This document shows, one piece after another, positions 23,522 to 34,211 of a stretch of DNA of 46,520 bases. Under the pieces are notes generated by a model that worked only from the letters and a program-made list of their open reading frames with translations, did not search any database and was not told where the DNA came from. Every line of letters starts with the position of its first letter. The first letter of the stretch is position 1. Source of the DNA: Lacticaseibacillus zhaodongensis (GTDB taxonomy: Bacteria; Bacillota; Bacilli; Lactobacillales; Lactobacillaceae); contig NZ_BLBG01000016.1 of assembly GCF_009687905.1 (NCBI RefSeq), positions 1-46,520 on the forward strand, given 5' to 3'. A program made the translations under genes and the position numbers.

Positions 23522-24091
23522 TTATTCTTCTCCTCCGTTAAGTAGTTCCACAACGACTGCTGGCAACAATTTGTGTTCCGCCGCGTGAATCGCGACCTCA
23601 AGCTCCGCGAGGCTCTCACCCCGCACAATGCGAACCGGTTCCTGGGCGATGATCTCCCCCGAATCGATTCCAGAATCAACGTAGTGCACGGTGATGCCCG
23701 TCACGCGGACACCATAATTATAAGCATCCGCGATCCCCGTGCGGCCGGGAAAACTCGGTAATAACGCTGGGTGCAGGTTGATGATCTGCCGCGGGTAAGC
23801 GTTCAGCAGGGTCGGTCCAAGAATGCGCATGTAGCCGGCGAGCACAATCAGGTCAACTGGTGGCAACTGACGCAAAATTGTCGTTTCAGCCTTGGCCTTA
23901 CTGCCGCACGCCCGGTAATCCACCTTAATGATCGGAATCCCCGCGGCCTGCGCCTTCGTCAGCACCGGCGCCCCCGCCTGGTCACAAACGAGCACGCTGA
24001 TGTGCACTCCCGCGGCCGCATCACTGAACTTGGCCACGAGTGCCGCAAAATTACTCCCGGTCCCGGAGGCAAAAATTGCAATGTTCTTCAT
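23522..24091 (-). CDS. purN: Phosphoribosylglycinamide formyltransferase (10-formyl-THF dependent)
   Basis: About 189 residues. Transfers a formyl group from 10-formyl-THF to GAR. Motifs: FASGTGSNFAAL for phosphate binding, LAGYMRILGPTLL, catalytic INLHPALLPSFPG with Asn/His, and HYVDSGIDSGEII with the catalytic Asp. Two adjacent ATGs (24094 and 24091) overlap the purM stop; the second has the better 7-nt spacing from GGAGG. Confidence 0.96.
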   Translation of the reverse strand: MKNIAIFASGTGSNFAALVAKFSDAAAGVHISVLVCDQAGAPVLTKAQAAGIPIIKVDYRACGSKAKAETTILRQLPPVDLIVLAGYMRILGPTLLNAYPRQIINLHPALLPSFPGRTGIADAYNYGVRVTGITVHYVDSGIDSGEIIAQEPVRIVRGESLAELEVAIHAAEHKLLPAVVVELLNGGEE

Positions 24092-25104
24092 CATTCTTCC
24101 TCCCAAATAACGGCTGGACCACCAGCCGGCCGCGCGGTGACCGTCCCAATTTCAATGGCATCCGGAATTGCTTGCCGCACCGCGGCGACATTCGCCGGCG
24201 CAACGGCCAGTACCATCCCCACCCCGAGGTTAAAGGTGCGGCGCATGTCCGCGGTACTGAGTTCACCGGCCTGCTGCACGCGCCGAAATAATTCCGGCCA
24301 CTGCCAGCTGCCGGCTTGGATATTCGCGGTCAATTTTGTCGGCAGCATCCGCGGCACGTTGTCCGTGAAGCCGCCACCGGTGATGTGCGCGGCGCCGTGA
24401 ATCAGCCCCGCGCTAATCAACGGTGCGAGTTCCGCCACGTAGATTCGCGTTGGCGTCAGCATGGCCGCCCGTACGTCCCGACCGTCTGATAATGGTTGAT
24501 CACCGAGCGTGGTGGCCGCCAGCAATTTGCGCAGCAACGAGAAGCCGTTGGAATGCGGGCCGGAGCTCGGCAGACCGATTAGCATGTCGCCGGCCGCAAC
24601 GCCCCGGGGTAAGGTTTTATCCGCATTAGCCACGCCGACCGCAAAGCCGGCGAGGTCGTAGTGCCCCTGTGGGTACATGTCCGGCATCTCGGCGGTCTCG
24701 CCGCCAATTAACGCCATGCCGGCCTGCTTGCAGCCGGCGGCGATCCCGCCGACCACGGCTTGCGCCTGCGCAACGTCCAACTGGTCACAGGCCAAGTAGT
24801 CCAGGAAGAACAAGGGCTGAGCCCCGTCGGCAAGTAGGTCGTTAGCGACCATCGCGACAAGGTCAATGCCAATGGTGTCGTGCTTGCCGAGCTCCTTAGC
24901 CAGCAGCAGCTTGGTACCAACGCCATCCGTAGCCGCGAGTAGAACCGCATTGGCCACGGCGGGCATCCGGTATGCCGCCGCAAACCCGCCCAGGTCACTG
25001 AGTACATTCGCGTTACTCGTCGCCGCGGTTAATTTTGCGTACTCCGCGGCCGCCTGGTTGCCGGCGTCCACATTCACCCCTGCGGACTTGTAATCGATTT
25101 TCAC
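24091..25104 (-). CDS. purM: Phosphoribosylformylglycinamidine cyclo-ligase (AIR synthetase)
   Basis: A 337-residue PurM-superfamily ATPase that closes the imidazole ring to give AIR. Motifs: DYKSAGVNVDAGNQ at the N-terminus, ATDGVGTKLLLA, GIDLVAMVANDLLADGAQPLFFLDYLA and GGETAEMPDMY for ATP/Mg. The start is GTG 25104 with GGAGG 7 nt upstream, overlapping the purF stop by 4 nt. Confidence 0.97.
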   Translation of the reverse strand: MKIDYKSAGVNVDAGNQAAAEYAKLTAATSNANVLSDLGGFAAAYRMPAVANAVLLAATDGVGTKLLLAKELGKHDTIGIDLVAMVANDLLADGAQPLFFLDYLACDQLDVAQAQAVVGGIAAGCKQAGMALIGGETAEMPDMYPQGHYDLAGFAVGVANADKTLPRGVAAGDMLIGLPSSGPHSNGFSLLRKLLAATTLGDQPLSDGRDVRAAMLTPTRIYVAELAPLISAGLIHGAAHITGGGFTDNVPRMLPTKLTANIQAGSWQWPELFRRVQQAGELSTADMRRTFNLGVGMVLAVAPANVAAVRQAIPDAIEIGTVTARPAGGPAVIWEEE

Positions 25105-26558
25105 GCGTGCACCTCCTCAACGTTAATGTGGCGACAAGCAAGCTCGGCCGCAAAACTGGCGGCGTAATCATCCAGTGGCGCCGGGTAATCACCAGTAAAG
25201 TAAGCCGTGCACAGGCCGCCGTGCGGCAAGTCTGGTGCCAGCCCGATACCCTCCTCGAGCCCCTTAACGGACAGGAAGCCGAGGGAATCAACATCGAGGA
25301 TGTCACGCATCTCCTGGACGCTGTGGTTCGCCGCGAACAACTCGTTCATTGATTGAATATCAATGCCGAAGAAACACGGGAAGCGTAGCGGCGGACTGCT
25401 AATGCGCAGGTGCACTTCCTTGGCGCCAGCCGCCCGCAGCAGCTTCACGATCTGCATGGAGGTTGTTCCGCGGACGATTGAGTCGTCAACGAGCACGACG
25501 CTCTTACCAGCCACAACTTCAGTGATGGCGCTCAGCTTCATGCGCACACTGCGCTCGCGCAGTTCCTGCGTGGGCTGAATGAAAGTCCGCGCAACGTACT
25601 GACTTTTGACCAGGCCCATTTCGTAGGGCAACTTGCTCGCGCGGGCGTAACCGATCGCCGCAGACAGTGAGGAGTTCGGGACCCCGCAGACGATATCGGC
25701 GTCGGGTGCCGGCTGTTCCTGCGCGAGTCGCTCACCGAGCCGCACCCGCGCCTGGTGGACATTAACCCCATGAATCGTGGAGTCGGGGCGGGCAAAATAA
25801 ATGTATTCCATTGAGCAGACGGTCAGCTGTGTGTCGTGCGTGTACTGCCGCGTGTGCAGGCCATCGTCATCCACAGTAATCATCTCGCCGGGCTGCACAT
25901 CGCGCAGAAACTTGGCGCCGACCGCGGTCAAGGCCGCCGACTCGCTGCAAATCACGTACGCACCGGACGGCAAGGTCCCGATAACTAAGGGGCGGAAACC
26001 GTGGGGGTCGCTAGCGGCGTACATCGCGTGCTCCGTCAGCAGCATGAACGCGAAACCGCCATGCACGACGTTCAGCGCTGCTGCCAGCTGGTCGGCAAAA
26101 GTCTGCTGGTGACTGCGGCGGATCAGGTGCATGAGGACTTCCGTATCCGAGGTGGACTGGAAAATCGCGCCCTGATCTTCAAGTGTGCGCCGCAAACTCT
26201 TCGCGTTGGTCAGATTACCGTTGTGGGCCAGGGCAATGGCCTCCGTGCTGAAACGAAACAGTAGGGGCTGGATATTTTCCAAAATCCGCCCGCCCGCCGT
26301 TGAGTAGCGCACGTGGCCGAGCGCCGCGCGACCGTGAAGCTGGCTGAGCTGCTCGGGCCGGTTGAAGACTTCGGCCAGCAAGCCAAGTCCATAGTGGCGG
26401 CGCATTCCCTCTGGTGTGAGGCCAACGATCCCGGCTCCCTCCTGCCCGCGGTGCTGCAGGGTGTGCAGACCCAGGTGGGTGATCTCAGCGGCGTTGGGGT
26501 CGCCCCAAACACCAAAGACGCCGCATTCTTCATTTAGTCCTTTTAGCTCATGCGGCAT
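25101..26558 (-). CDS. purF: Amidophosphoribosyltransferase
   Basis: A 485-residue class II glutamine amidotransferase that makes phosphoribosylamine from PRPP, the committed step. An 11-residue propeptide ([11 protein letters not shown]) precedes the nucleophile Cys12 in CGVFGVW. The PRPP motif VVLVDDSIVRGTTS is intact. Of the four Cys that bind [4Fe-4S] in the B. subtilis enzyme, CSMEYIYF and PCFFGID are kept, but CTACF reads CTAYF (Cys450 kept, Tyr453 replacing the last ligand), so the cluster is probably absent. GAGGAGGGG precedes ATG 26558, inside the purL 3' end. Confidence 0.97.
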   Translation of the reverse strand: MPHELKGLNEECGVFGVWGDPNAAEITHLGLHTLQHRGQEGAGIVGLTPEGMRRHYGLGLLAEVFNRPEQLSQLHGRAALGHVRYSTAGGRILENIQPLLFRFSTEAIALAHNGNLTNAKSLRRTLEDQGAIFQSTSDTEVLMHLIRRSHQQTFADQLAAALNVVHGGFAFMLLTEHAMYAASDPHGFRPLVIGTLPSGAYVICSESAALTAVGAKFLRDVQPGEMITVDDDGLHTRQYTHDTQLTVCSMEYIYFARPDSTIHGVNVHQARVRLGERLAQEQPAPDADIVCGVPNSSLSAAIGYARASKLPYEMGLVKSQYVARTFIQPTQELRERSVRMKLSAITEVVAGKSVVLVDDSIVRGTTSMQIVKLLRAAGAKEVHLRISSPPLRFPCFFGIDIQSMNELFAANHSVQEMRDILDVDSLGFLSVKGLEEGIGLAPDLPHGGLCTAYFTGDYPAPLDDYAASFAAELACRHINVEEVHA

Positions 26559-28756
26559 GGAATCCCCTCCTCGTATGCTTTGCGCAGTTCAGCGCGACTG
26601 AATTGGCAATCAACACCACCGCGCAGCTTGACACTCAGGTCAGCTGTGGCGCTAACGGTCCCGATGAGCTCGGCGTTCCCACCGAGCAGTGCGGCAAAAT
26701 CACCCTGCTTGGCAGTAGGAACGCTCAGCAAGAAGCGACCCTGCGTCTCGGCAAACAGTTCAGCGGGAATTTGTGACCACTCGACACTGGCCCCAAAATC
26801 ACCGGCCAGAACCATCTCGCTGATGGCGGCCGCAAAGCCACCAACACTCAGGTCGTGGGCGGCGCTGACCAAACCGGTACGAATCGCGCGCAGAACTGCC
26901 TTTTGCGTTGCGACTTCGGCATCGAGGTCAAAATCGAACAGGTGCCCACCGATGTCACCCGTCAGCAGTTTCTGCAACTCACTACCGTTGAAATCGGGGC
27001 CGGTCTTACCAACGAGGTACAACAGATCGCCAGGATTCTTGAGCGCAATAGTGGTCACGTGCTGCAGGTCCTGAATCAGGCCGACCATTCCGACCATTGG
27101 CGTTGGGTAGATGGCCTTGCCGTTAGTTTCGTTGTAAAGTGACACGTTCCCGGAAATCACGGGCGTGTTGAGCGCCTTGCATGCGGCCGTGATCCCCTGG
27201 GCGGATTCTTCCAGTTCGTAGAAGTTCTCGGGCTTGGTTGGGTCGCCGTAGTTCAGGCAATCGGTGATGCCGATCGGTTTGGCGCCGGTTGCCACCACGT
27301 TACGCGCGGCTTCCGCAACGACCATCGCCCCACCGCGCTTCGGATCAAGGTAGAGGTAACGGCCGTTGCTGTCGGTGCACGCCGCCAGCGCGAGCTTGGT
27401 GCCGCGGACCCGGATGACCCCGGCATCACCACCGGGCAGCTGGACCGTGTTCGTTTTGACCTGCGCGTCGTAACGGCGGTACAGACTCTGCTTGCTGGCA
27501 ACAGTCGGCTGGTTGATCAACGCCAGCCAGGTCTGCTTAACATCAGCGATTTCTGGGACAAAATCCGCTTGCGGCGCAGCCAGCCGGGCGGGCCGTTCAC
27601 CGTGCTGGTGGTAAACCGGCGCGTCCGAGGTCAGTAGGGACACGGGCACATCGCAGACCAGCTTGCCTTTGTGCGTCAGCCGGAACTGGTGCCCATCGCT
27701 AACGTGACCGATCACAACGGCATCCAGTTCGTAGCGCTTGAACAGTTTCAGGATCTCGTCCTCACTGCCGGCGCGCACACACAGCAACATTCGTTCTTGT
27801 GATTCGGAGAGCATAATCTCAAAAGGAATCATCCCCGGTTCGCGCTGTGGTACCAGGTCCAAGTTCAGCTCCATCCCGAAACCGGCCTTGTCCGCCATTT
27901 CGGCACTAGAGCTGATCAAACCGGCGGCACCCATGTCCTGAATCCCGACGAGGGCGTCGCGGTGCTTACGGGTCACTTCCAGGCAGGCATCCATGAGTAA
28001 TTTTTCCATGAAGGGGTCACCGACCTGCACCGCCGCCCGGTCAGCCTGCTCGGCATCGGAAAAATCACCGGACGCAAAACTAGCCCCATTGATGCCATCG
28101 CGGCCGGTTTTGGCACCAACATAGATAATCGCGTTGCCGACCCCGGAAGCGCGGCCCTTTTGAATCAGGTCTTTGTCCATCACGCCCACGCACATCGCGT
28201 TAACTAAGGGGTTGCGCGCGTAGCTGGGGTCAAAATTGGTCTCCCCACCGATAGTAGGAATCCCGATTGAATTACCGTAACCACCGATGCCGGCAACGAT
28301 TTGGTCAAGTAGGTGCCGCGTGTGCGGTTCGGTCAACTCGCCAAACGCCAGTGAGTCCAGCATGGCGACCGGCTCAGCACCAATGGAGAAGATGTCGCGG
28401 ATGATGCCGCCAACCCCAGTTGCGGCGCCCTCGTAAGGCTCCACAGCACTCGGGTGGTTGTGGCTCTCGGCCTTGAACACCACGGCCTTACCTTCACCAA
28501 TATCGATCACGCCGGCACCCTCACCAGGCCCCATCAAGACGCGCTCGTTCTTACTCCAAAATTGCCGCAGCACGGGCTTGCTGTACTTGTACGCACAGTG
28601 CTCACTCCACATGCCGCTGGCCAGGCCGATTTCGGTGTAGTTCGGCAAGCGGCCGAGCTTGGTGCGGAAACGGTCGTACTCACAGACACTCAGGCCCCAA
28701 TCGAGGTAGGGCTTCTTAATGGCAATATCCCGGGGACTCATCTCAACGCGCTGCAT
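26543..28756 (-). CDS. purL: Phosphoribosylformylglycinamidine synthase, large subunit (smPurL)
   Basis: A 737-residue small-type PurL, the ATP-dependent synthetase subunit that works with PurQ (glutaminase) and PurS. Motifs: [17 protein letters not shown] with the catalytic His, [42 protein letters not shown] (read as separate ATP and substrate loops) and [14 protein letters not shown] in the second half. GGAGG lies 9 nt before ATG 28756; the frame could alternatively start at ATG 28741. Overlaps purQ by 14 nt. Confidence 0.97.
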   Translation of the reverse strand: MQRVEMSPRDIAIKKPYLDWGLSVCEYDRFRTKLGRLPNYTEIGLASGMWSEHCAYKYSKPVLRQFWSKNERVLMGPGEGAGVIDIGEGKAVVFKAESHNHPSAVEPYEGAATGVGGIIRDIFSIGAEPVAMLDSLAFGELTEPHTRHLLDQIVAGIGGYGNSIGIPTIGGETNFDPSYARNPLVNAMCVGVMDKDLIQKGRASGVGNAIIYVGAKTGRDGINGASFASGDFSDAEQADRAAVQVGDPFMEKLLMDACLEVTRKHRDALVGIQDMGAAGLISSSAEMADKAGFGMELNLDLVPQREPGMIPFEIMLSESQERMLLCVRAGSEDEILKLFKRYELDAVVIGHVSDGHQFRLTHKGKLVCDVPVSLLTSDAPVYHQHGERPARLAAPQADFVPEIADVKQTWLALINQPTVASKQSLYRRYDAQVKTNTVQLPGGDAGVIRVRGTKLALAACTDSNGRYLYLDPKRGGAMVVAEAARNVVATGAKPIGITDCLNYGDPTKPENFYELEESAQGITAACKALNTPVISGNVSLYNETNGKAIYPTPMVGMVGLIQDLQHVTTIALKNPGDLLYLVGKTGPDFNGSELQKLLTGDIGGHLFDFDLDAEVATQKAVLRAIRTGLVSAAHDLSVGGFAAAISEMVLAGDFGASVEWSQIPAELFAETQGRFLLSVPTAKQGDFAALLGGNAELIGTVSATADLSVKLRGGVDCQFSRAELRKAYEEGIPCRMS

Positions 28757-29429
28757 TAGTCGTTGCCTCCTCACACTGTGCCTTTAGTGACGCAAAAACT
28801 CCCAGTCCGTCCGTGCCGCCAAGCAACTGCTCAACCGCACGTTCCGGGTGGGGCATCATGCCCAAAACGTTCCCCGCCGCGTTGGTCAGACCGGCAATAT
28901 CATTCAGACTGCCATTCGGATTATCAACGTAGCGGAAAATGACCTGGCCGTTCGCCTCAATTTTGGCGAGCGTGTCTGGGGCGGCGTAGTAATTACCCTC
29001 CCCGTGCGCAATAGGCAGGACAATCTCCTGGTCTTGGGAGTAGACATTGCTAAAGGCGGAGTCCGTGTTCACGACCCGCAGTGGCTCCGGCTCGCAAATG
29101 AAGTTTAAATTCCGATTCCACTGCAGCGCTCCTGGCAGCAGGCCCGCTTCGCAGAGAATCTGGAACCCGTTGCAGATTCCCAGCACGAGCCCACCACGAT
29201 CGGCGTGCTCCCGCAAGGAGCTCATCACCGGGCTAAAGCGGGCAATGGCACCGCTGCGGAGGTAATCACCATAGGAAAAGCCTCCGGGCACGCAGACCAG
29301 GTCGTAATTGTCTAAGTGCTCGGCGCTAGCGGGCACGAGCTCACTATCAATGCCAGACATGGTGTCCAGCGCCCAGAGCAAGTCCCGGTCACAATTAGAG
29401 CCAGGGAAACTAAGTACGGCCGCTCTCAT
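28743..29429 (-). CDS. purQ: Phosphoribosylformylglycinamidine synthase, glutaminase subunit
   Basis: A 228-residue class I glutamine amidotransferase supplying ammonia to PurL. Catalytic Cys in [10 protein letters not shown] (about residue 86), oxyanion [12 protein letters not shown], and the His/Glu pair in [10 protein letters not shown] near residue 196. Its ATG overlaps the purS stop (ATGA), indicating translational coupling. Confidence 0.97.
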   Translation of the reverse strand: MRAAVLSFPGSNCDRDLLWALDTMSGIDSELVPASAEHLDNYDLVCVPGGFSYGDYLRSGAIARFSPVMSSLREHADRGGLVLGICNGFQILCEAGLLPGALQWNRNLNFICEPEPLRVVNTDSAFSNVYSQDQEIVLPIAHGEGNYYAAPDTLAKIEANGQVIFRYVDNPNGSLNDIAGLTNAAGNVLGMMPHPERAVEQLLGGTDGLGVFASLKAQCEEATTNAAR

Positions 29430-29692
29430 TCCCGCACCTCACTTTGTTCTTCCAGCTCGAAGCGGTAGGTCTCCATGTTGACGTTAGCGAGCAGCTCATC
29501 GCAAATACGGTCGACCTGGGTGTTCGCGGCCGCGACACTATCAGCAGTGAGTTCGAGTTCAAAATACTTACCGTAGAGCACTGAACTAACATTATCCATG
29601 CTCATTCGGGTCAGCGCAGTTTTGATTGCTTCCGCCTTGGGGTCGAGAACAGACGGTTTGTAGTTAACGTGGATTTTAGCCAAGAAGTTCAC
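29426..29692 (-). CDS. purS: Phosphoribosylformylglycinamidine synthase, PurS subunit
   Basis: An 88-residue small subunit that bridges PurL and PurQ. It shows the PurS pattern [23 protein letters not shown] and GKYFELEL. The start is GTG 29692 with AGGAGG 6 nt upstream; the frame continues upstream into the repeat region with no homology. It is the first gene after the tandem hairpin elements. Confidence 0.95.
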   Translation of the reverse strand: MNFLAKIHVNYKPSVLDPKAEAIKTALTRMSMDNVSSVLYGKYFELELTADSVAAANTQVDRICDELLANVNMETYRFELEEQSEVRE

Positions 29693-29707
29693 AATATGCC
29701 TCCTATT

Positions 29708-29970
29708 GAACACAGAGCGGAGGTTCGCGCATAGAAGCTGAGCATTTACGTACTTTGCGCCAGATGCCGGGTTTTGGCATTTGGTGCAAAGTGGGTAAAG
29801 CACAAGCTTCTGCGAACCGCAGCTCGACTACGAACACAGAGCGGAGTGAAGCGGTTTGAAACTGAGCATTTACGTATTTTGAACCAGATACCGAGTTTTG
29901 GTATATGGCTCAAAATGTGTAAAGCGCAAGTTTCAGCTTCACGCAGCTCACCTATGAAAACAGAGCATCA
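29708..29970. repeat. Two tandem 124-nt palindromic units between purC and purS
   Basis: Units at 29708-29831 and 29832-29955 begin with the same GAACACAGAGCGGAG; a third start (GAAAACAGAGC) follows at 29956. Each unit folds into one long imperfect hairpin of about 110 nt ending in a GGGTTTT or GAGTTTT loop. The two differ at many stem positions, yet pairing is kept: outer arm GGTTCGC/GCGAACC in unit 1 is GTGAAGC/GCTTCAC in unit 2, and the inner GCC/GGC is ACC/GGT. The units occupy nearly all of the 303-nt purC-purS gap and would be part of the operon mRNA. The function is unknown. Confidence 0.85.
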
Positions 29971-29995
29971 TTTGCACTAACGAATCATTAATTAC

Positions 29996-30733
29996 TTATT
30001 TAATTGCCCTTACTGTTGCCGCATTTTCTTGCAGCCGCCGCAACACTTCGGCGTACACCGGAGTGAGTGGGCCTTCATGCTTGCGGAACACGTCCTTGTC
30101 AAGTGATGCGCCTGTATCCTTGTCGACCAGTCGGAAGTTATCAGGCGATAACTCATCGGCGAGTACCAACTGCCCGTCACTAAGAAAGCCAAATTCAAGC
30201 TTGAAATCAACCAGCGTAATGCCGATTCCGGCAAACCGGGCGGTCAAGAACTCGTTTACCTGGTCGGTCAGGTCGTGAACCCGAGCTAATGTTGCCGCAT
30301 CCGTGATGCCAAGAGCGATAATCTGCTCATTGTTAATGAAGGGGTCGTCCAGTTCGTCAGACTTGTAATAGTACTCGTGGATAGCTGGCTTGAAGGGCAA
30401 GAGGTGTTTCACGTGGAACTTGGACTCAAAATGCCCCGAAGCGTAGTTCCGAAGCACCGCTTCTAGGGGCAACATTTTGGCCCGCTTGCAGAGCATGCTG
30501 TCCGCATCGGGGTCGCTAACAAAATGGGTCGGCACGCCGGCAGCCGTGATTTCCTTGAACAGTAGGGTTGAAATCTGCAGGTTGAGGCGGCCCTTGCCAC
30601 TGATTTGTTCCTTAACCTTACCGTTCAGCGCGGTCGCCTGATCCTTGTAGATCACCCACAACAGGTCAGGATCATCAGTTGCGTACACCGACTTGGCTTT
30701 ACCACGGTACAAAAGTTCCTTTTTCACTGGCAT
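29996..30733 (-). CDS. purC: SAICAR synthetase
   Basis: A 245-residue ATP-dependent ligase that joins aspartate to CAIR. Motifs: LLYRGKAKSVYATDD at the ATP site, EAVLRNYASGHFESK, DPFINNEQIIAL and LVDFKLEFGF followed by LADELSPDNFRL. AAAGGAG lies 9 nt before ATG 30733. It is separated from purS by the tandem hairpin repeats, unlike the tight coupling elsewhere in the operon. Confidence 0.97.
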   Translation of the reverse strand: MPVKKELLYRGKAKSVYATDDPDLLWVIYKDQATALNGKVKEQISGKGRLNLQISTLLFKEITAAGVPTHFVSDPDADSMLCKRAKMLPLEAVLRNYASGHFESKFHVKHLLPFKPAIHEYYYKSDELDDPFINNEQIIALGITDAATLARVHDLTDQVNEFLTARFAGIGITLVDFKLEFGFLSDGQLVLADELSPDNFRLVDKDTGASLDKDVFRKHEGPLTPVYAEVLRRLQENAATVRAIK

Positions 30734-30772
30734 TGCAAAATTCTCCTTTTGTTATTCATTCACCACAACGTA

Positions 30773-31852
30773 CTACGCGCGCGGCTGAGTCACCGTGATG
30801 TGACCCATCTTGCGGCCAGGACGGACCTCCGCCTTCCCGTAATTGTGCAGGTGCCACTCGGGGTGCTGCGGCCATTCCTTAAGCGCGTTCGGCAGATCAT
30901 CACCGAGCAGGTTCCGCATCGTCGCGTTTTCCACCAAGCGCACATCAGGAATCGGTAGACCGCAAATACTACGGATGTGGGCGTCAAACTGAGAAATGTT
31001 GCAGGCCTCAATTGAATAATGCCCTGAGTTGTGCGGCCGCGGGGCAATTTCGTTTACGAGCACCCCATCCGCGGTGGAAAACATTTCGATGCCGAGGACC
31101 CCGCGCAGGGTCAGCGCCGTCGCAATCGTCACCCCCAGCTGCTTGATTTGGGCTGCCAGTGCGGGGGTGATGTTCGGTGCCGGCGCAATTGTTTCGTGCA
31201 GGATATGGTGCACGTGGTGATTCTCCACGATCGGGAACACGTGCACATCCCCGGCAACGCCGCGTGTCACCATGATCGACAGCTCGCGGTCAAAATTCTG
31301 CCGTTGCTCCAAAATGCAGGGCCCCTTTTGCGTCAGTTCGGCCGCTGCGGGTAAATCAGCTGGTGTGTTCAAGTCCACCTGCCCGTGGCCGTCATAACCC
31401 CCGGTCGTCGTTTTAAGAATTGCTGGATAACCGATACTACCAACTGCATCCGCTAAGTCCCCAGGTGCACTGACCGCTGCAAAGTTCGTGACTGGCACGC
31501 CGAGGTCCTTCAGAAAACTCTTCTCCCGGACGCGGTCGCGACTGATTGCCAGTAGCTCCGTTCCCTGGGGTACCGCAGTCACCTTAGCAGCGGCCCGCAA
31601 CGCGGTCAGGTCAACGTTCTCGAATTCATAGGTCAACACGTCACTACGCCGCGCGAGCTCCATTAAAGCATCTTGATCGGCGTAGGGCGCAGTAATTTGA
31701 AAATCGGCGACTTGGCCGCATGGTGAATCCGGCGTCGGTTCAAGGGTTCCGACCCGGTAGCCCATCTGTTTGGCGGCAATGGCAAGCATCCGCCCGAGCT
31801 GGCCCCCACCAATAATGCCAATCGTTGCGGGCGGCAAAATCACCTTAGTCAT
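30773..31852 (-). CDS. purK: 5-(carboxyamino)imidazole ribonucleotide synthase
   Basis: A 359-residue ATP-grasp carboxylase making N5-CAIR from AIR and bicarbonate. Motifs: [22 protein letters not shown] at the N-terminus, [13 protein letters not shown] for ATP, and [19 protein letters not shown] with the metal-binding residues near 265-283. Start ATG 31852 overlaps the 3' end of purE by 8 nt. Confidence 0.97.
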   Translation of the reverse strand: MTKVILPPATIGIIGGGQLGRMLAIAAKQMGYRVGTLEPTPDSPCGQVADFQITAPYADQDALMELARRSDVLTYEFENVDLTALRAAAKVTAVPQGTELLAISRDRVREKSFLKDLGVPVTNFAAVSAPGDLADAVGSIGYPAILKTTTGGYDGHGQVDLNTPADLPAAAELTQKGPCILEQRQNFDRELSIMVTRGVAGDVHVFPIVENHHVHHILHETIAPAPNITPALAAQIKQLGVTIATALTLRGVLGIEMFSTADGVLVNEIAPRPHNSGHYSIEACNISQFDAHIRSICGLPIPDVRLVENATMRNLLGDDLPNALKEWPQHPEWHLHNYGKAEVRPGRKMGHITVTQPRA

Positions 31853-32333
31853 CAAGCTCAGCCCCACTTTCGCTGGCACGTTTGGTCTGGGCAGCGCGGT
31901 AGTCGGCTAGTTTCGCAGCAATCTCCTGATCGGTAATGGCGAGCATCGCGGCTGCGTACAGGGCGGCGTTGGTTGCACCAGCATCCCCAATTGCCACTGT
32001 TCCGACCGGAATTCCGCTCGGCATCTGCACAATTGATAGCAAAGAATCAATTCCGGATAATGTTCGTGTTTTGACCGGAACCCCGATTACCGGCACGGTC
32101 GTGTTTGCAGCCAACATTCCGGGCAAATGGGCCGCACCACCGGCCCCCGCGATGATTACATCAACTCCACTAGTGCGGGCACTTTTTGCAAAATTAGCTA
32201 GCTCATCCGGCATCCGGTGCGCCGAGATAACCCTGGTTACACGCGGAATACCCAATTCGTCAAGCGTTGCCGCTGCCTTTTGCATCGTCGGCCAATCTGA
32301 CGTTGATCCCATAACGACTGCCACCTTCGTCAC
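31845..32333 (-). CDS. purE: N5-CAIR mutase
   Basis: A 162-residue class I PurE that converts N5-CAIR to CAIR together with PurK. Motifs: [53 protein letters not shown] and the C-terminal [13 protein letters not shown]. The start is GTG 32333 with GAGGGG 5 nt upstream. First gene of the purine operon, directly downstream of the PurBox promoter. Confidence 0.97.
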   Translation of the reverse strand: MTKVAVVMGSTSDWPTMQKAAATLDELGIPRVTRVISAHRMPDELANFAKSARTSGVDVIIAGAGGAAHLPGMLAANTTVPVIGVPVKTRTLSGIDSLLSIVQMPSGIPVGTVAIGDAGATNAALYAAAMLAITDQEIAAKLADYRAAQTKRASESGAELDD

Positions 32334-32363
32334 GATAACCCCTCTTTTCATCTTGATGGCCTG

Positions 32364-32392
32364 AGTCTACCATGCCGCAAGTGCGGATTCAA
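32364..32392 (-). promoter_or_regulatory. Promoter of the purine operon
   Basis: On the minus strand TTGAAT (32387-32392), 17-bp spacer, TAGACT (32364-32369). The spacer carries a CCGC-ACTT-GCGG inverted repeat. Transcription should start near 32357, about 25 nt before the purE GTG. Confidence 0.7.
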
Positions 32393-32428
32393 TGGTTAAT
32401 CTTAACAATCTTGTTACTTCATGTTTAT

Positions 32429-32441
32429 ATTGTTCGTATTT
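32429..32441 (-). promoter_or_regulatory. PurBox (PurR-binding site) of the purine operon
   Basis: AAATACGAACAAT matches the Gram-positive PurBox consensus AWWWCCGAACWWT at 12 of 13 positions. Its centre lies about 78 bp upstream of the predicted start, close to the distance reported for PurR-activated pur promoters in Lactococcus. An overlapping weaker copy in the other orientation (ATTTACGAATGAT, 32437-32449) gives a partial inverted repeat. Confidence 0.7.
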
Positions 32442-32454
32442 ACGAATGATTAGC

Positions 32455-32484
32455 TTGTGCTTTTATACACATAAAGCTGATAAT
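32455..32484 (+). promoter_or_regulatory. Candidate glpK promoter
   Basis: TTGTGC (32455-32460), 18-bp spacer, GATAAT (32479-32484). The predicted start near 32491 leaves a 60-nt leader holding a cre site. Confidence 0.45.
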
Positions 32485-32519
32485 GAATACTTTTTTCACC
32501 AAACCAGGTATATCATTAC

Positions 32520-34051
<1,532 letters not shown>

Positions 34052-34074
34052 AAATTTTTTTCGTGAAAGAACCA

Positions 34075-34102
34075 TTGTGTTTGTTGTTTACTATGATACA
34101 AT
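34075..34102 (+). promoter_or_regulatory. Promoter of the EAL gene
   Basis: TTGTGT (34075-34080), 16-bp spacer, TACAAT (34097-34102). The leader of about 100 nt contains a hairpin ATGGG..CAAAA/TTTTG..CCCAT (34125-34151) of unknown role. Confidence 0.55.
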
Positions 34103-34211
34103 CAGTGTAAAATGATGTGCATTTATGGGTACAAAAATGATTTTGGCCCATGAACACTTGATTCTCGAGTATTGGCACAAATAAGGGATCAGTTCCAAGG
34201 AGGCAGTTAGC

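Noticed and set aside
23771-24400. 209-codon plus-strand frame across purN/purM
   Set aside because: Antisense shadow; overlaps two confirmed genes completely.
29708-29970. Tandem repeats as a CRISPR array
   Set aside because: Only two full units, 124 nt each, no alternating repeat/spacer pattern, and each is itself a long palindrome.
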